64,000 bases of DNA, taken from NCBI RefSeq assembly GCF_046058945.1, contig NZ_CP175511.1:2108001-2172000 (forward strand), in the 5' to 3' direction. Origin of the DNA: Brochothrix campestris. Lineage in GTDB: Bacteria > Bacillota > Bacilli > Lactobacillales > Listeriaceae. A program made the position numbers and the translations under genes. Of the stretch, positions 33,174 to 42,367 are shown one piece after another; position 1 is the first letter of the stretch, and each line of letters begins with the position of its first letter. The notes under the pieces were generated by a model that saw nothing but the letters and a program-made list of their open reading frames with translations, did not search any database and had not been told where the DNA came from.

Positions 33174-33557
33174 TTGTATCAACTTGATTACACAAGTAAC
33201 TTACCCTTATTCGAACAAATCATTCAAAAAATAAAAGAACACATTGTCCGCGGTTTGCTGCAGCCTGGTGATAAAATCCCATCTATTCGTGAATACGCTA
33301 GTATGGTTGGTATTAATCCTAATACCGTTAGCAAAGCCTACCAAGAACTAGAACGACAACACGTCATCCTTACCATTAAGGGCAAGGGCGCTTTTGTTGC
33401 GGATAAGCAAAACGCTGTCAAATCCATCGTTGATACGCAATTAAGTAAACAAACACTCGAAGCTACACTCCTCGATTTCATTTACCAAGGGATTGACGCT
33501 GAAATCTTAAAACAATGGGTTGACGAGATATACACAGAACTTAAAGGAGGAACATAA
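33174..33557 (+). CDS. GntR-family regulator, YtrA/YhcF subfamily
   Basis: The 127-residue protein has a winged helix (about 10-75, with GDKIPSIREYASMVGINPNTVSKAYQELE) and the short C-terminus of the YtrA group, which controls adjacent ABC transporters. The start is TTG at 33174, set by AAAGGAG (33158-33164). The frame running back to 33099 overlaps the promoter and is not used. Its stop is 1 base before the ABC gene. Confidence 0.93.
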   Translation: MYQLDYTSNLPLFEQIIQKIKEHIVRGLLQPGDKIPSIREYASMVGINPNTVSKAYQELERQHVILTIKGKGAFVADKQNAVKSIVDTQLSKQTLEATLLDFIYQGIDAEILKQWVDEIYTELKGGT

Positions 33558-33558
33558 G

Positions 33559-34431
33559 ATGCAAATTACTAATTTACAAAAAAAAATAAATGACCGCTTA
33601 TTATTCACTGATATTACCTTTAATGTCAACCCTGGCGAAATCGTTGGTGTCATCGGTCGTAACGGTATTGGTAAAACGACCCTTTTTCGTACCATCATGG
33701 GACTATTTTCACCTGATAATGGCGAGGTTCGCATTAACGGTCAATCGCTTGCACTGCATCCCCAATTAAAAGCGCAGCTCTTTTTGTTACCCGATGAATT
33801 GAAAGCATGGGACGGCTTTAAAATTAAAACAATCAAAACCTTTTACGCTAAAAACTACCCCCAATTTAACCATGATAAGTTCGACGATTTATTACAGGCA
33901 TTTAACTTACCCGCAAACGTCAAATTAGGAACTTATTCAAAAGGTATGAGTGCTCTGTTTGGTATTATCATTGCCCTATCTGTAGGTTCACAATATTTAA
34001 TGCTCGATGAACCTATGGAAGGTCTCGATATTATCGTACAAAAAAAAATCATGAGCGCTTTGATGACTGAAGTATCCGATCGTCAATTAGGCATTATTAT
34101 TTCATCTCATCGCCTCGAAGAACTTGCGCCGATTGCAGACTATGTTCATCTCATCAAAAACCAAACCATTGAAAAAACCTATCATCTTGAGTCGTTGCGT
34201 TCTGAAACAACGAAGGTTCAAATTGCCTTTAAAGACGGAATCATTCCGGATTTCATCCGAGAGCATGGTGACATCTTAACAAAACAAGGTCAAGTATTCA
34301 CCATTTTATTTATGACTAAAACTGCAGGGTTACATAAGCAATTACTTGAATGTGAGCCCCTTTTTATGGATGAATTGCCGGTCACCTTGACTGATTTATT
34401 TAACTATCATTTAAAAGATGAGGAGGACTAA
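33559..34431 (+). CDS. ABC transporter ATP-binding protein
   Basis: The 290-residue ATPase has Walker A IGRNGIGKTT near 36, a degenerate signature TYSKGMSALFG near 127 in place of LSGGQ, Walker B LMLDEPMEGLD near 148 and switch SSHRLEEL. It belongs to the YtrB/YhcG group. The ATG at 33559 has AAAGGAGG. It pairs with the permease 1 base downstream. Substrate unknown; related operons respond to cell-envelope stress. Confidence 0.9.
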   Translation: MQITNLQKKINDRLLFTDITFNVNPGEIVGVIGRNGIGKTTLFRTIMGLFSPDNGEVRINGQSLALHPQLKAQLFLLPDELKAWDGFKIKTIKTFYAKNYPQFNHDKFDDLLQAFNLPANVKLGTYSKGMSALFGIIIALSVGSQYLMLDEPMEGLDIIVQKKIMSALMTEVSDRQLGIIISSHRLEELAPIADYVHLIKNQTIEKTYHLESLRSETTKVQIAFKDGIIPDFIREHGDILTKQGQVFTILFMTKTAGLHKQLLECEPLFMDELPVTLTDLFNYHLKDEED

Positions 34432-34432
34432 C

Positions 34433-35470
34433 ATGAAAACTGGTTTATTATGGAAAGAGTGGCGCCAACACGCTTGGGTTCTTATCACTCTCTTTATTTT
34501 AGTTGTCGGTTTTGGACAACTAAATACTTACAACACTATTGCAGACCATCAAAAAAATCTCCGTTACTTTGAATCGAGTGCGTTCAAAGCTGAACAGAAA
34601 AAATCCCCTGTAGATGAACGCATGTCTGAAGCTGATATTATTAATAACTTGACTGTCTATGACGATGCTTTAGGGCTATCCTTTTTAGTTGCTTTCATCT
34701 TCTGCGTTTTTATCGGTTTAAAAACAACTGCTTTTGAAAAAAACAAAGGGGCCGATTATATTGCACAGGCGATGCCTTATTCACGAACAACGATTATTGC
34801 CCATAAGTTAATTTGGCCGACGCTCACGATTTTCGTCAGTCTCTTCCTATATCGCGGTCTCAGCTATTGGCAACTCTCTACTCAAATAGACGCCGTTTTC
34901 ATCACAGCCTTCAAGGAGTATTGCTTACAATCACTTACAATGCTTCTTTTAATGTTACTTTGCTATACTATTTCGTTGATGATTGGCACCTTAGTTGGTG
35001 ATGCCTTAGTGGCCTCACTTGTAACCATTGCCATCTTATACTCCGCGTCTCTGCTTTTCTATTACAATTTAGTGCATATTATTCAAGCGTTTCTTTCTTT
35101 TACAACAAACAAGACAATGGAACAAATTCAAAATACAACCTTTCAAAGCACACTCTTTGGTTTCAGTCATTGGGATATGATTATCCTGATGCTGTTAATT
35201 ATTATGTTTGCTTCCTTAGCAATTGTTTTCTATAGCAAGGCTTCCTTAGAAAATAATGGTCTTTTCTTAATGTTGCCTAAAATGAGATTCCCAGTCATCT
35301 TGATTGGTGCACTCTACACCGCAATCTGTCTTGCTCGTATCGATTATGAGGAACGTATTACAGCAGCTAATCTATTAGGTTACGGTCTGAATGCGGGCCT
35401 TATTATACTAATCAGTGGCTTTATTGGTTGGCTTTGTTTCTACAAACTCAAAAAATTACGCCGTCTCTAA
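34433..35470 (+). CDS. ABC-2-type permease of the GntR-controlled operon
   Basis: The 345-residue membrane protein has about seven hydrophobic segments. The N-terminus MKTGLLWKEWRQHAWVLI and the single large extracytoplasmic segment (about 30-80) are typical of ABC-2 export permeases. GAGGAGG precedes ATG 34433. It has no recognisable substrate motif. Confidence 0.85.
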   Translation: MKTGLLWKEWRQHAWVLITLFILVVGFGQLNTYNTIADHQKNLRYFESSAFKAEQKKSPVDERMSEADIINNLTVYDDALGLSFLVAFIFCVFIGLKTTAFEKNKGADYIAQAMPYSRTTIIAHKLIWPTLTIFVSLFLYRGLSYWQLSTQIDAVFITAFKEYCLQSLTMLLLMLLCYTISLMIGTLVGDALVASLVTIAILYSASLLFYYNLVHIIQAFLSFTTNKTMEQIQNTTFQSTLFGFSHWDMIILMLLIIMFASLAIVFYSKASLENNGLFLMLPKMRFPVILIGALYTAICLARIDYEERITAANLLGYGLNAGLIILISGFIGWLCFYKLKKLRRL

Positions 35471-35560
35471 TAGGTGTTCAATAATTCGTCATTCTTTTTA
35501 ACCTTCGCTCTTAAACTCACATGCTATACTTAACATGAGACTAATTGGGGAGGTTTTTTG

Positions 35561-36217
35561 ATGCATCCACAAATTTTAACTGACTACATCACACGTAAAC
35601 AACCACCACTGATCACTAAAAAAAAGAACAGCTACCTCGCCTATGATGGGGATGACATCCGCTATGTCGACATTTTGAAAACAGGGATTGTGAAAATCAG
35701 TACCATCTTAAAGGATGGTCGTGAATTTAATATTGCCTACAAAAACAGTTTTGAAATTATAACCTTAATGAACGATGAAGAAGATGCGATTACAAAAGCG
35801 CCTTACAACGTAAGAATTGAATCTGATACTGCCGCCTTTTATCGAATTGATCGTGTCTCATTTTGGGAAGATGCGATGTATCAGCAAGAGTTATTGCTCT
35901 ATGTGAAAGAATTTTACCGTTCTTCGTTGGCTCATATGACGACTCGGTTACAGCATCGCGTCATGAACGGTAAAAAAGGGGCCTTATGTGCCCTCTTAAT
36001 CGAACTGGCACATCAATTCGGCGAAGAGACTGATAGAGGCCTGCACATCAACCTTGCCATCACCAATGAAGATATTGCCGCCTTTTGTGGCATCAGCTCT
36101 GACACGAGCGTCAGCCGCATGCTACGCGACCTCCGTGAGCAAAAGGCCATTCACTCACATCATAACCACCTATATGTTACAAATCTTGCCTACTTACAGG
36201 AATTTGTGGCCTACTAA
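35561..36217 (+). CDS. Crp/Fnr-family regulator (PrfA-like)
   Basis: The 218-residue protein has an N-terminal cyclic-nucleotide-like beta-roll (about 15-115) without evident cAMP-binding residues. The C-terminal winged helix (about 145-210) contains ITNEDIAAFCGISSDTSVSRMLRDL. Size and layout resemble the PrfA/Crp group common in Listeriaceae. There are no N-terminal cysteines for a 4Fe-4S cluster, so it is not FNR. GGGGAGG lies 7 bases before ATG 35561. Targets unknown. Confidence 0.88.
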   Translation: MHPQILTDYITRKQPPLITKKKNSYLAYDGDDIRYVDILKTGIVKISTILKDGREFNIAYKNSFEIITLMNDEEDAITKAPYNVRIESDTAAFYRIDRVSFWEDAMYQQELLLYVKEFYRSSLAHMTTRLQHRVMNGKKGALCALLIELAHQFGEETDRGLHINLAITNEDIAAFCGISSDTSVSRMLRDLREQKAIHSHHNHLYVTNLAYLQEFVAY

Positions 36218-36221
36218 TATA

Positions 36222-36275
36222 ATAAAACCCACAAACAAAGCCTTACTAATACGAAGGGAGTTTGGGGGTTTTATT
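36222..36275. terminator. Bidirectional terminator between convergent genes
   Basis: AAAACCC...AAAC faces GTTTGGGGGTTTT with an imperfect stem around a long loop. Confidence 0.6.
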
Positions 36276-36283
36276 ACTTATTA

Positions 36284-37498
36284 TTATCGAAACGAATCAC
36301 TCAAACTCTCAAACAAGCTTTTAGCCAATGGTGCATACGTAGGCTTGTCTTTTGAGTTGCTCATTAAAATAACACAGGTTTGAGCATCAGCAGACAGATA
36401 CATCGTCGGTTCGTATTGCCCCCAAAATCCATGACCATAGAGAACACCGTTACCTTTATGGTAGACACCCCCTTTATAATCATAAGTATATGGCTGCGTT
36501 TTCATTTGCCACATCTGACTAAGCATCTCTTTTGAAATGAAACGACCAGAAATCAGTTCACTGTAAAAATGATACAAATCCAGTGTATCCATAGACATAT
36601 TCCCAGTTCCTTTTTCCTTCAGCAGATTTGCGTATTTAACATCAACTGCCTTTGTTCTATCCGCTTTCGAATATCCGTGGCTTAACAGCGGATTCGAATC
36701 TCTACTAGTACTAAATTTTGTATGTGGAAACGAACTTTTAGCCAAGATATCTTCACTAACAACATCTTCATATGATTTTGACGTAACGCGTTCAATAATC
36801 ATTGTTAAAAGTGTATAATTAACGCCTCCGTATTTCCATTTATCTGGTTTTCCGTATTCCAGGTGACTACATACATAGTCAAAATATGCGTCAGAATTAG
36901 CAAAGTCAACAGCTGTTTTTTCAAGAGATAAACCTGATGTCATGCTCAATAAATCATCAATTGTAATTTCAGATTTATGTTGAATTTCTTCATGAAAATA
37001 CTTATCGATCGTATCATCTAACGCTATTTTTTTGTCTTCTACTAACTTCATAATAAGTGTCGCCGTAATAACTTTTTGTATTGAGGTAAGATAATACTCA
37101 CTATCGATACGATTAAATTTACCCGTACTAAAATCACTGTAACCATAGCTAGACGCTAAGACAACACTGCCATTTTTTATCAGTAACGCACTGCCTGAAA
37201 AAAGAGACTGTTCTATTTGCTCATCGTAAGTTAGTGCAGCATCTTTCGTTGAACGATTAATCACCATCGAACTCCCCGCTTTATCGTTCAGTAAAAAAGG
37301 CTGAGTCGCCCCCTTCTTGTTCACTTCAGTTTTATTTTCAGCAGTATGTGTCGGTTTCTGTTCTTCTTTAAGCGTTTTTTGTTCAATTGTATTCTCTGTT
37401 TTAGCTGTCGGCTTACCTTCATTACAACTATAAAAAAAGAAGCCGGCAAACACCATTATTGTTACTAGCAGTATCGTCACTCCTAATAAAATTTTCAT
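36284..37498 (-). CDS. Membrane-anchored serine hydrolase, beta-lactamase/penicillin-binding fold (class C type)
   Basis: The 404-residue protein has an N-terminal hydrophobic segment (about 4-25) ending FFFYSC, possibly a weak lipobox, followed by a Lys/Glu/Thr-rich linker (about 30-70). The catalytic domain shows SIQK (Ser/Lys near 143), a GGVNYTLL segment equivalent to Y-x-N, and HGFWG. These fit the AmpC/FmtA-like class acting on D-Ala peptides or teichoic acid esters. ATG 37498 has GAGGGG upstream. True beta-lactamase activity is not implied. Confidence 0.85.
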   Translation of the reverse strand: MKILLGVTILLVTIMVFAGFFFYSCNEGKPTAKTENTIEQKTLKEEQKPTHTAENKTEVNKKGATQPFLLNDKAGSSMVINRSTKDAALTYDEQIEQSLFSGSALLIKNGSVVLASSYGYSDFSTGKFNRIDSEYYLTSIQKVITATLIMKLVEDKKIALDDTIDKYFHEEIQHKSEITIDDLLSMTSGLSLEKTAVDFANSDAYFDYVCSHLEYGKPDKWKYGGVNYTLLTMIIERVTSKSYEDVVSEDILAKSSFPHTKFSTSRDSNPLLSHGYSKADRTKAVDVKYANLLKEKGTGNMSMDTLDLYHFYSELISGRFISKEMLSQMWQMKTQPYTYDYKGGVYHKGNGVLYGHGFWGQYEPTMYLSADAQTCVILMSNSKDKPTYAPLAKSLFESLSDSFR

Positions 37499-37808
37499 AT
37501 TTCCCCTCACCTCATTGTCTATTGCGCTACTATACGTATCGTGAACCTTTGCTTAGAACACCTCTGCAACCATCTTGCGATTAGTTCTTTTTTACCAAAA
37601 CTAATAGTAACACATAACTTAAAAACAGTCGTGAACAAGCCTGTTTTTTTGAGAAATAGTCATCTGTTCACTTTTTTATAGATATTTCTCGCCCTGTCAT
37701 CCCTTTATTTTTCCACTGAAATTTTATCTAAACCATCATAAAAAGACCACAAACATCCGATTAACCATCGGAAATCTGCAGTCTTTTTTATGAGTAAACA
37801 CTCTCTTT
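37499..37808. other. Intergenic region between hydrolase gene and pflA
   Basis: Holds the hydrolase promoter (not resolved) and a short hairpin AAACAG/CTGTTT at about 37621-37650 with Ts on the + strand. The pflA terminator lies at 37740-37794. No reading frame of interest. Confidence 0.5.
37740..37794 (-). terminator. Terminator of the pfl operon
   Basis: An outer stem AAAAGAC/GTCTTTT encloses an inner CCGAT/ATCGG hairpin. T-runs lie on both sides. Confidence 0.75.
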
Positions 37809-38558
37809 TTAATTATATTTAGCCGTCCCAAGCAATTCATTTGCCATCGCCACAACTGTTTCAGTCGGTGGTTGAATGCCTTTTAGTTGATAATCGAGAC
37901 CCATTTCTTCCCATTTATACACACCCATTGTATGATACGGCAATATTTCAACCCGCTCGACATTCGGTAATGTTTCAATGAACGTATTGAGGTCGGTTAA
38001 ATCTTGCGGGTCATCTGTTTTCGTCGGAATCAGCACATGTCTTATCCAAATCGGTTGCTGATGGTCGCGCAAGTAATGAGCAAAATCAAGTATTGGAGCG
38101 TTCGGACGGGTTGTCAGTTCGCGATGTTTCACCGGATTAATTTGCTTAATATCGAGCATAATTAAGTCTGTCACCGCGAGTAAACGATCCATTTTAGCGA
38201 CGAATTTAGGTGAACGGCTAAAGCAACCACCACATGAATCAATCGTCGTATGGACACCTGCTTCCTTGCATAAGGTAAACAAGTCAATTAAAAAATCAAG
38301 ATGAAGTAATGGTTCACCACCACTGACCGTAATACCACCACCAGATGCGTCCCAAAACGCTTTGTATTGAATCGCCTCATTAAACACATCTTGGGCCGTG
38401 CGCTCTGTCCCTGTGCCAATCTTCCACGTATCAGGATTGTGACAAAATTGACAGCGCAGTAAACACCCTTGCATAAAAACTATAAAGCGGATACCAGGCC
38501 CATCAACCGTTCCCATCGATTCCACAGAGTGCACACGTCCTACGGCAGCTCCTGTCAT
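37809..38558 (-). CDS. pflA: Pyruvate formate-lyase activating enzyme
   Basis: PflA is a radical SAM enzyme that generates the glycyl radical on PflB. The 249-residue protein has GPGIRFIVFMQGC and the cluster motif C-LLR-C-QF-C near residue 32, plus SGGEPLLH near 75. I chose ATG 38558 (AAGGAGAT upstream), giving the usual family N-terminus GRVHSVESMGTVDG. It lies 41 bases after pflB. Confidence 0.96.
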   Translation of the reverse strand: MTGAAVGRVHSVESMGTVDGPGIRFIVFMQGCLLRCQFCHNPDTWKIGTGTERTAQDVFNEAIQYKAFWDASGGGITVSGGEPLLHLDFLIDLFTLCKEAGVHTTIDSCGGCFSRSPKFVAKMDRLLAVTDLIMLDIKQINPVKHRELTTRPNAPILDFAHYLRDHQQPIWIRHVLIPTKTDDPQDLTDLNTFIETLPNVERVEILPYHTMGVYKWEEMGLDYQLKGIQPPTETVVAMANELLGTAKYN

Positions 38559-38599
38559 ACTATCATCTCCTTTTTCAATAAACATGATGCGTGTTCAAT

Positions 38600-40867
38600 T
38601 TACATTGTTTCATGCATTGTTCGTTTTATAACCTCAAGTTGTTGCTCTCGCGTTAATTTGACAAAGTTAACCGCATAGCCCGATACACGAATTGTTAATT
38701 GTGGATAATCTTCGGGATGATCCATCGCATCAATCAATGTGTCACGGTTAAACACGTTAATGTTTAAGTGATGTCCCATTTTCAAAGCATAACCATCAAG
38801 CATGCCGACAAGATTGCTCACCTGTGATTCTTCTGTACGACCAAGTGCTTTCGGAACGATTGAAAAGGTGTTTGAAATACCATCTTGTCCTTCACTGTAC
38901 GGTAATTTAGCCACTGATGATAACGACGCTAATGCCCCTTTAGTATCGCGGCCATGCATTGGGTTAGCACCTGGTGCAAAGGCTTCGCCTGCGCGTCGAC
39001 CATCTGGTGTGTTCCCTGTTTTTTTACCGTAAACGACATTTGAAGTAATCGTTAACACGGATGTTGTGTGTTTCGCATCACGGTATGTCGGTGTTTTCTT
39101 CACTTTCGTCATGAAGGTTTTAAGCAACCACACAGCAATGTCATCAGCACGGTCATCGTTGTTACCATATTTAGGGTAGTCGCCTTCGATAATGTAATCG
39201 ACGACGATGCCATCTTCATCACGAACAGTAGATACTTTGGCATATTTAATCGCTGATAACGAATCGACTGCAACAGATAAACCAGCAATCCCAGTTGCCA
39301 TTGTCCGTAAAACAGCTGTATCGTGCAACGCCATTTCAATGCGCTCGTATGAATATTTATCGTGCATGAAATGAATGACATTCAATGTGTTCAAGTATAA
39401 TTCAGCGATCCAGTCCATCATCACATCGTATTTTTCGATAACTTCATCATAGTCCAAAACGTCAGACGTAATTGGACGATAAGCTGGTGATACTTGAGCT
39501 TTTGATTTTTCATCCACACCACCATTAATGGCATATAGTAACGTTTTTGCTAAGTTGGCACGTGCACCGAAAAACTGCATCTGTTTACCGATTCGCATCG
39601 CTGATACACAGCAAGCAATCCCGTAATCATCGCCCCAATCCGGACGCATCACATCATCGTTTTCATATTGAATGGCTGATGTTTTAATCGACATCATTGC
39701 ACAGAAGTTTTTAAAACCTTGTGGTAAGCGGGTTGACCATAAAACCGTTAAGTTGGGTTCTGGTGCAGGCCCCAAGTTGTTTAAGCTGTGTAAAAAGCGG
39801 AAACTGTTTTTAGTCACTAAGTGACGACCATCTTCCCCAACACCACCGATTGATTCTGTTACCCAAGTTGGATCCCCTGAGAATAAATCGTTGTAATCCG
39901 GTGTACGTGCAAATTTGACGAGGCGTAGTTTCATAATGAAATGATCGACGATTTCTTGTACCTGTTCTTCCGATAAAGAACCATTTTTCAAATCACGTTC
40001 AATGTAAATATCTAAGAATGTCGATGTGCGACCAAGCGACATTGCCGCCCCGTTTTGTTCTTTAATCGCTGCTAGGTAACCAAGATATAACCATTGAAAA
40101 GCCTCTTGTGTATTGGCTGCCGGACGTGAAATATCAAAACCGTATGTTTGACCCAATTGTTTTAATTCTGCCAATGCTCTAATTTGTTCAGATAATTCTT
40201 CACGTTCCCTAATCACTTTTTCGGTCATCGTTGCATTATCTGAGGTCGCTAAATCAGCTTTTTTATTGGCAATTAAATGATCCACGCCATATAAGGCAAC
40301 TCGACGATAATCACCGATAATACGGCCACGACCATACGCATCTGGTAAACCTGTAATAATCCCTGATTTACGCGCGGCTCTCATTGCTGGTGTATACGCA
40401 TCAAATACCCCTTGATTATGTGTTTTGCGGTAATCTGTAAAAATATGTGAAACTTCTTCATCAATCTTAAATCCATACGATTCAGCTGCAAGTTCACTCA
40501 TTCGAATACCACCGAACGGTTGCAAGCCCCGTTTAAATGGTTTCTCTGTTTGGAAACCCACAATCGTTTCTAACTCTTTGTTTAAGTAGCCTGGACCATG
40601 TGACGTAATACTTGAAACGACTTTTGTATCCATATCAAGGACACCACCAGCGAGACGTTCCGCTTCGTTTAATTTCATTACCTGTGCCCATAATTCCTCA
40701 GTTGCTGCAGTCGGACCCGCTAAAAAGGAATGGTCGCCTTCAAATCCCTGATAGTTTTTTTGGATGAATTCACGAACATCAACACCTTGTGCCCATTCAC
40801 CCATTTTAAATCCTTGCCATTCGAGATGCGTTTCTTTGTTTTTTTGTTTACTTTCAACAGTCATCAT
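38600..40867 (-). CDS. pflB: Formate C-acetyltransferase (pyruvate formate-lyase)
   Basis: PflB converts pyruvate and CoA to acetyl-CoA and formate in anaerobic fermentation. The 755-residue protein has adjacent active cysteines in IACCVSAM near residue 418. The glycyl-radical site RVSGYAVNFVKL near 732 is also intact. GGGAGG lies 8 bases before ATG 40867. With pflA downstream and a formate channel nearby, mixed-acid fermentation is expected. Confidence 0.97.
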   Translation of the reverse strand: MMTVESKQKNKETHLEWQGFKMGEWAQGVDVREFIQKNYQGFEGDHSFLAGPTAATEELWAQVMKLNEAERLAGGVLDMDTKVVSSITSHGPGYLNKELETIVGFQTEKPFKRGLQPFGGIRMSELAAESYGFKIDEEVSHIFTDYRKTHNQGVFDAYTPAMRAARKSGIITGLPDAYGRGRIIGDYRRVALYGVDHLIANKKADLATSDNATMTEKVIREREELSEQIRALAELKQLGQTYGFDISRPAANTQEAFQWLYLGYLAAIKEQNGAAMSLGRTSTFLDIYIERDLKNGSLSEEQVQEIVDHFIMKLRLVKFARTPDYNDLFSGDPTWVTESIGGVGEDGRHLVTKNSFRFLHSLNNLGPAPEPNLTVLWSTRLPQGFKNFCAMMSIKTSAIQYENDDVMRPDWGDDYGIACCVSAMRIGKQMQFFGARANLAKTLLYAINGGVDEKSKAQVSPAYRPITSDVLDYDEVIEKYDVMMDWIAELYLNTLNVIHFMHDKYSYERIEMALHDTAVLRTMATGIAGLSVAVDSLSAIKYAKVSTVRDEDGIVVDYIIEGDYPKYGNNDDRADDIAVWLLKTFMTKVKKTPTYRDAKHTTSVLTITSNVVYGKKTGNTPDGRRAGEAFAPGANPMHGRDTKGALASLSSVAKLPYSEGQDGISNTFSIVPKALGRTEESQVSNLVGMLDGYALKMGHHLNINVFNRDTLIDAMDHPEDYPQLTIRVSGYAVNFVKLTREQQLEVIKRTMHETM

Positions 40868-41170
40868 CTAAAAAACCTCCCGTAGTATCGTAGTTTTCTT
40901 TGCTACCTTAAGTTTAAAAGAGTCACACTACTTCTACACTTACATTTGTTATTAACAAATGATAAGTTCGTTCAGCAGGAAGTGACTGTCTCTCCTCTTA
41001 CCTCCTTACTGTTGTAAGGGTTTTCATATTTTCTCCCAACAAATTGAACATGTATCTATTTGTGACAACATTTCAACTAATATCTGTATCATTCCGATAT
41101 GATTATCTGTACTATAATAGTTTGCTAATCCTTCTATGTTATTCGATTTATATTTTATCACTTACCTATA
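40868..41170 (-). promoter_or_regulatory. pflB upstream control region
   Basis: About 300 bases, AT-rich. ACTTACATTTGTTATTAACA with AACAAATGATAAGT forms an imperfect dyad at about 40939-40972. TTGTGACAACATTTCAA at 41060-41076 weakly resembles a Rex (redox) site. A small CTTAC/GTAAG hairpin lies near 41008-41022. No boxes can be assigned with confidence. Confidence 0.4.
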
Positions 41171-41181
41171 ATACAGAAAAA

Positions 41182-41202
41182 GAGACATCTTATAGATGTC
41201 TC
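41182..41202 (-). terminator. Terminator hairpin, distal copy, left flank of repeat E
   Basis: GAGACATCT-tat-AGATGTCTC has a T-run on the - strand (AAAAA to its left). The identical hairpin occurs at 41522-41542 on the other side of repeat E. Confidence 0.8.
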
Positions 41203-41521
41203 ACAGACTGAAGATAAACGCTGTTCTAGGTCGTCAATGCCTCGCCTTCTCGGAGTCGAGTACCATCTGTACACTCACCTCAAAGGCTCGTGTTTCCTAG
41301 AACAAAAGAATTTAAAGCCGTTCTAAACGGCAGTGATTGGAGAAAATAACGTCTCGACTATTTCCCATCGATGCGTTATTTTTGAAATCACCCAAGTTTA
41401 GGATTTAAATACGAGAGGATATAACAACATTTCTATTCAGTCTTATCATCTCGTATACAAAGTCACTGTACTAGCATTACAAAGAAAACGAAGTCTGTTT
41501 AGACTTTGTCTACAATCTGAG
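41203..41521 (-). repeat. Dispersed ~315-bp intergenic repeat, copy E (complete)
   Basis: On the - strand it runs from CAGATTGTAGACAAAG (41521) to AACAGCGTTTATCTTCAGTC (about 41205). It contains AAGTCT-aaac-AGACTT, GGGAAATAGTCGAGACG, GCCGTT/AACGGC, and the closing stem GTTCTAGG/CCTAGAAC (41296-41303 with 41223-41230) around GTAC-N5-GTAC (41260-41272). It is about 90% identical to copy F by eye over their shared part. It lies between identical 21-bp terminator hairpins. Confidence 0.85.
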
Positions 41522-41553
41522 AGACATCTTATAGATGTCTCTCAGATTGTAGC
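41511..41553. repeat. 20-bp-arm palindrome where two repeats meet head to head
   Basis: CTACAATCTGAGAGACATCT and its perfect complement flank TAT. The outer 10 bases of each arm are the 5' ends of repeat E (to the left) and E' (to the right). The inner part is the terminator hairpin 41522-41542 after the ribbon-helix-helix gene. Confidence 0.85.
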
Positions 41554-41598
41554 TAAAGTTGAATTCAAATTCGTTTCTCTTTAACACTAATTCAAACC
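41543..41598 (+). repeat. Dispersed intergenic repeat, copy E' (5'-end fragment)
   Basis: CAGATTGTAGCTAAAGTTGA and the following bases match the 5' end of copy A (CAGATTGTAGAGAAAGTCGA) rather than that of E or F. It is truncated at the stop codon of the gene at 41601. Confidence 0.7.
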
Positions 41599-41600
41599 CA

Positions 41601-41768
41601 CTATTCAGGCTGATCTAAACACTTTTTTTCAGTCGCTTTAGCGGGTGTTTGTAAATAGGCTTCAACCGCCTCTCGCATAAGCGATGAGGCCGTCTTCTGT
41701 TCTTTTTTCGCACGTGCAGTTAAGGTCGCTATTTCTTCCTTCGATAATGTTATCGAAACGACTGGCAT
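41601..41768 (-). CDS. Small ribbon-helix-helix protein (CopG-like)
   Basis: 55 residues. A beta strand MPVVSITLSKEEI is followed by helices TARAKKEQKTASSLMREAVEAYLQ, the ribbon-helix-helix pattern of antitoxins and small DNA-binding proteins. AGGAGG, 8 bases before ATG 41768, fixes the start, so the longer frame is not used. It follows the cupin gene by 13 bases. No toxin gene is adjacent. Confidence 0.78.
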   Translation of the reverse strand: MPVVSITLSKEEIATLTARAKKEQKTASSLMREAVEAYLQTPAKATEKKCLDQPE

Positions 41769-41781
41769 CTTAAAAACCTCC

Positions 41782-42276
41782 CTATTTTGGTATTTTTTCA
41801 AACGCTAATTGTTTAATAATCGATTCATGTGCTGGATACTCCGCCAATAATGCTTGCTGCGTGAATAACTTGAAATCGCGGTAATCAAAACCGGGTGAAA
41901 CCATACAACTGACGAGGCTATAACTATCCGGCGTGTTGACACTTGATCCAAAGATACTGCCCGCTTTAACGACGTATTGTAACACTTCTCCATCATTGGT
42001 ATTCGGACCGATTTTAGTAGTCGTGTATGTGCCATTGTGTAACTCATGTACCGTTAACGGCTCGCCGGCATGATAATACCACACTTCATCTGACTTAAGC
42101 TGATGAAAATGCGATGGATTATTTGCAGTCAATAAAAAATAAATACTCGTGTACAGTGGTCTTTCGGCACCGTTCACCTTAGTTATATAAGATGACGCCA
42201 GCTTTTCAACATAATAGCCACCTTCAGGATGTGGTTTTAAACCTAATTCTTTAACCCATTCTTGTTCTGTTTTCAT
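41782..42276 (-). CDS. DUF985 cupin protein
   Basis: The 164-residue cupin has GLKPHPEGGYYVE near residue 12, SIYFLLTANNPSHFHQLKSDEVWYYHAG (46-73) and SCMVSPGFDYRDFKLF, as in the DUF985/Cupin_5 family. The enzymatic role is unknown. GGGGGAG lies upstream of the ATG. It forms an operon with the ribbon-helix-helix gene. Confidence 0.88.
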   Translation of the reverse strand: MKTEQEWVKELGLKPHPEGGYYVEKLASSYITKVNGAERPLYTSIYFLLTANNPSHFHQLKSDEVWYYHAGEPLTVHELHNGTYTTTKIGPNTNDGEVLQYVVKAGSIFGSSVNTPDSYSLVSCMVSPGFDYRDFKLFTQQALLAEYPAHESIIKQLAFEKIPK

Positions 42277-42367
42277 TCATTCTCCCCCTCAATTAACTCA
42301 CACCCATTTTATCGCAATTTTCACATAATTGCTTGTAATCTAATTTAATAATTACAACTTAAGTTGC

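Noticed and set aside
41805..42047. 80-codon frame within the DUF985 gene
   Set aside because: Same-strand alternative frame inside a recognised cupin, without a ribosome site.
41601..42276. Possible toxin-antitoxin pair made by the ribbon-helix-helix gene and the cupin gene
   Set aside because: The partner is a DUF985 cupin rather than a known toxin; the RHH gene follows rather than precedes it. Left as an operon only.
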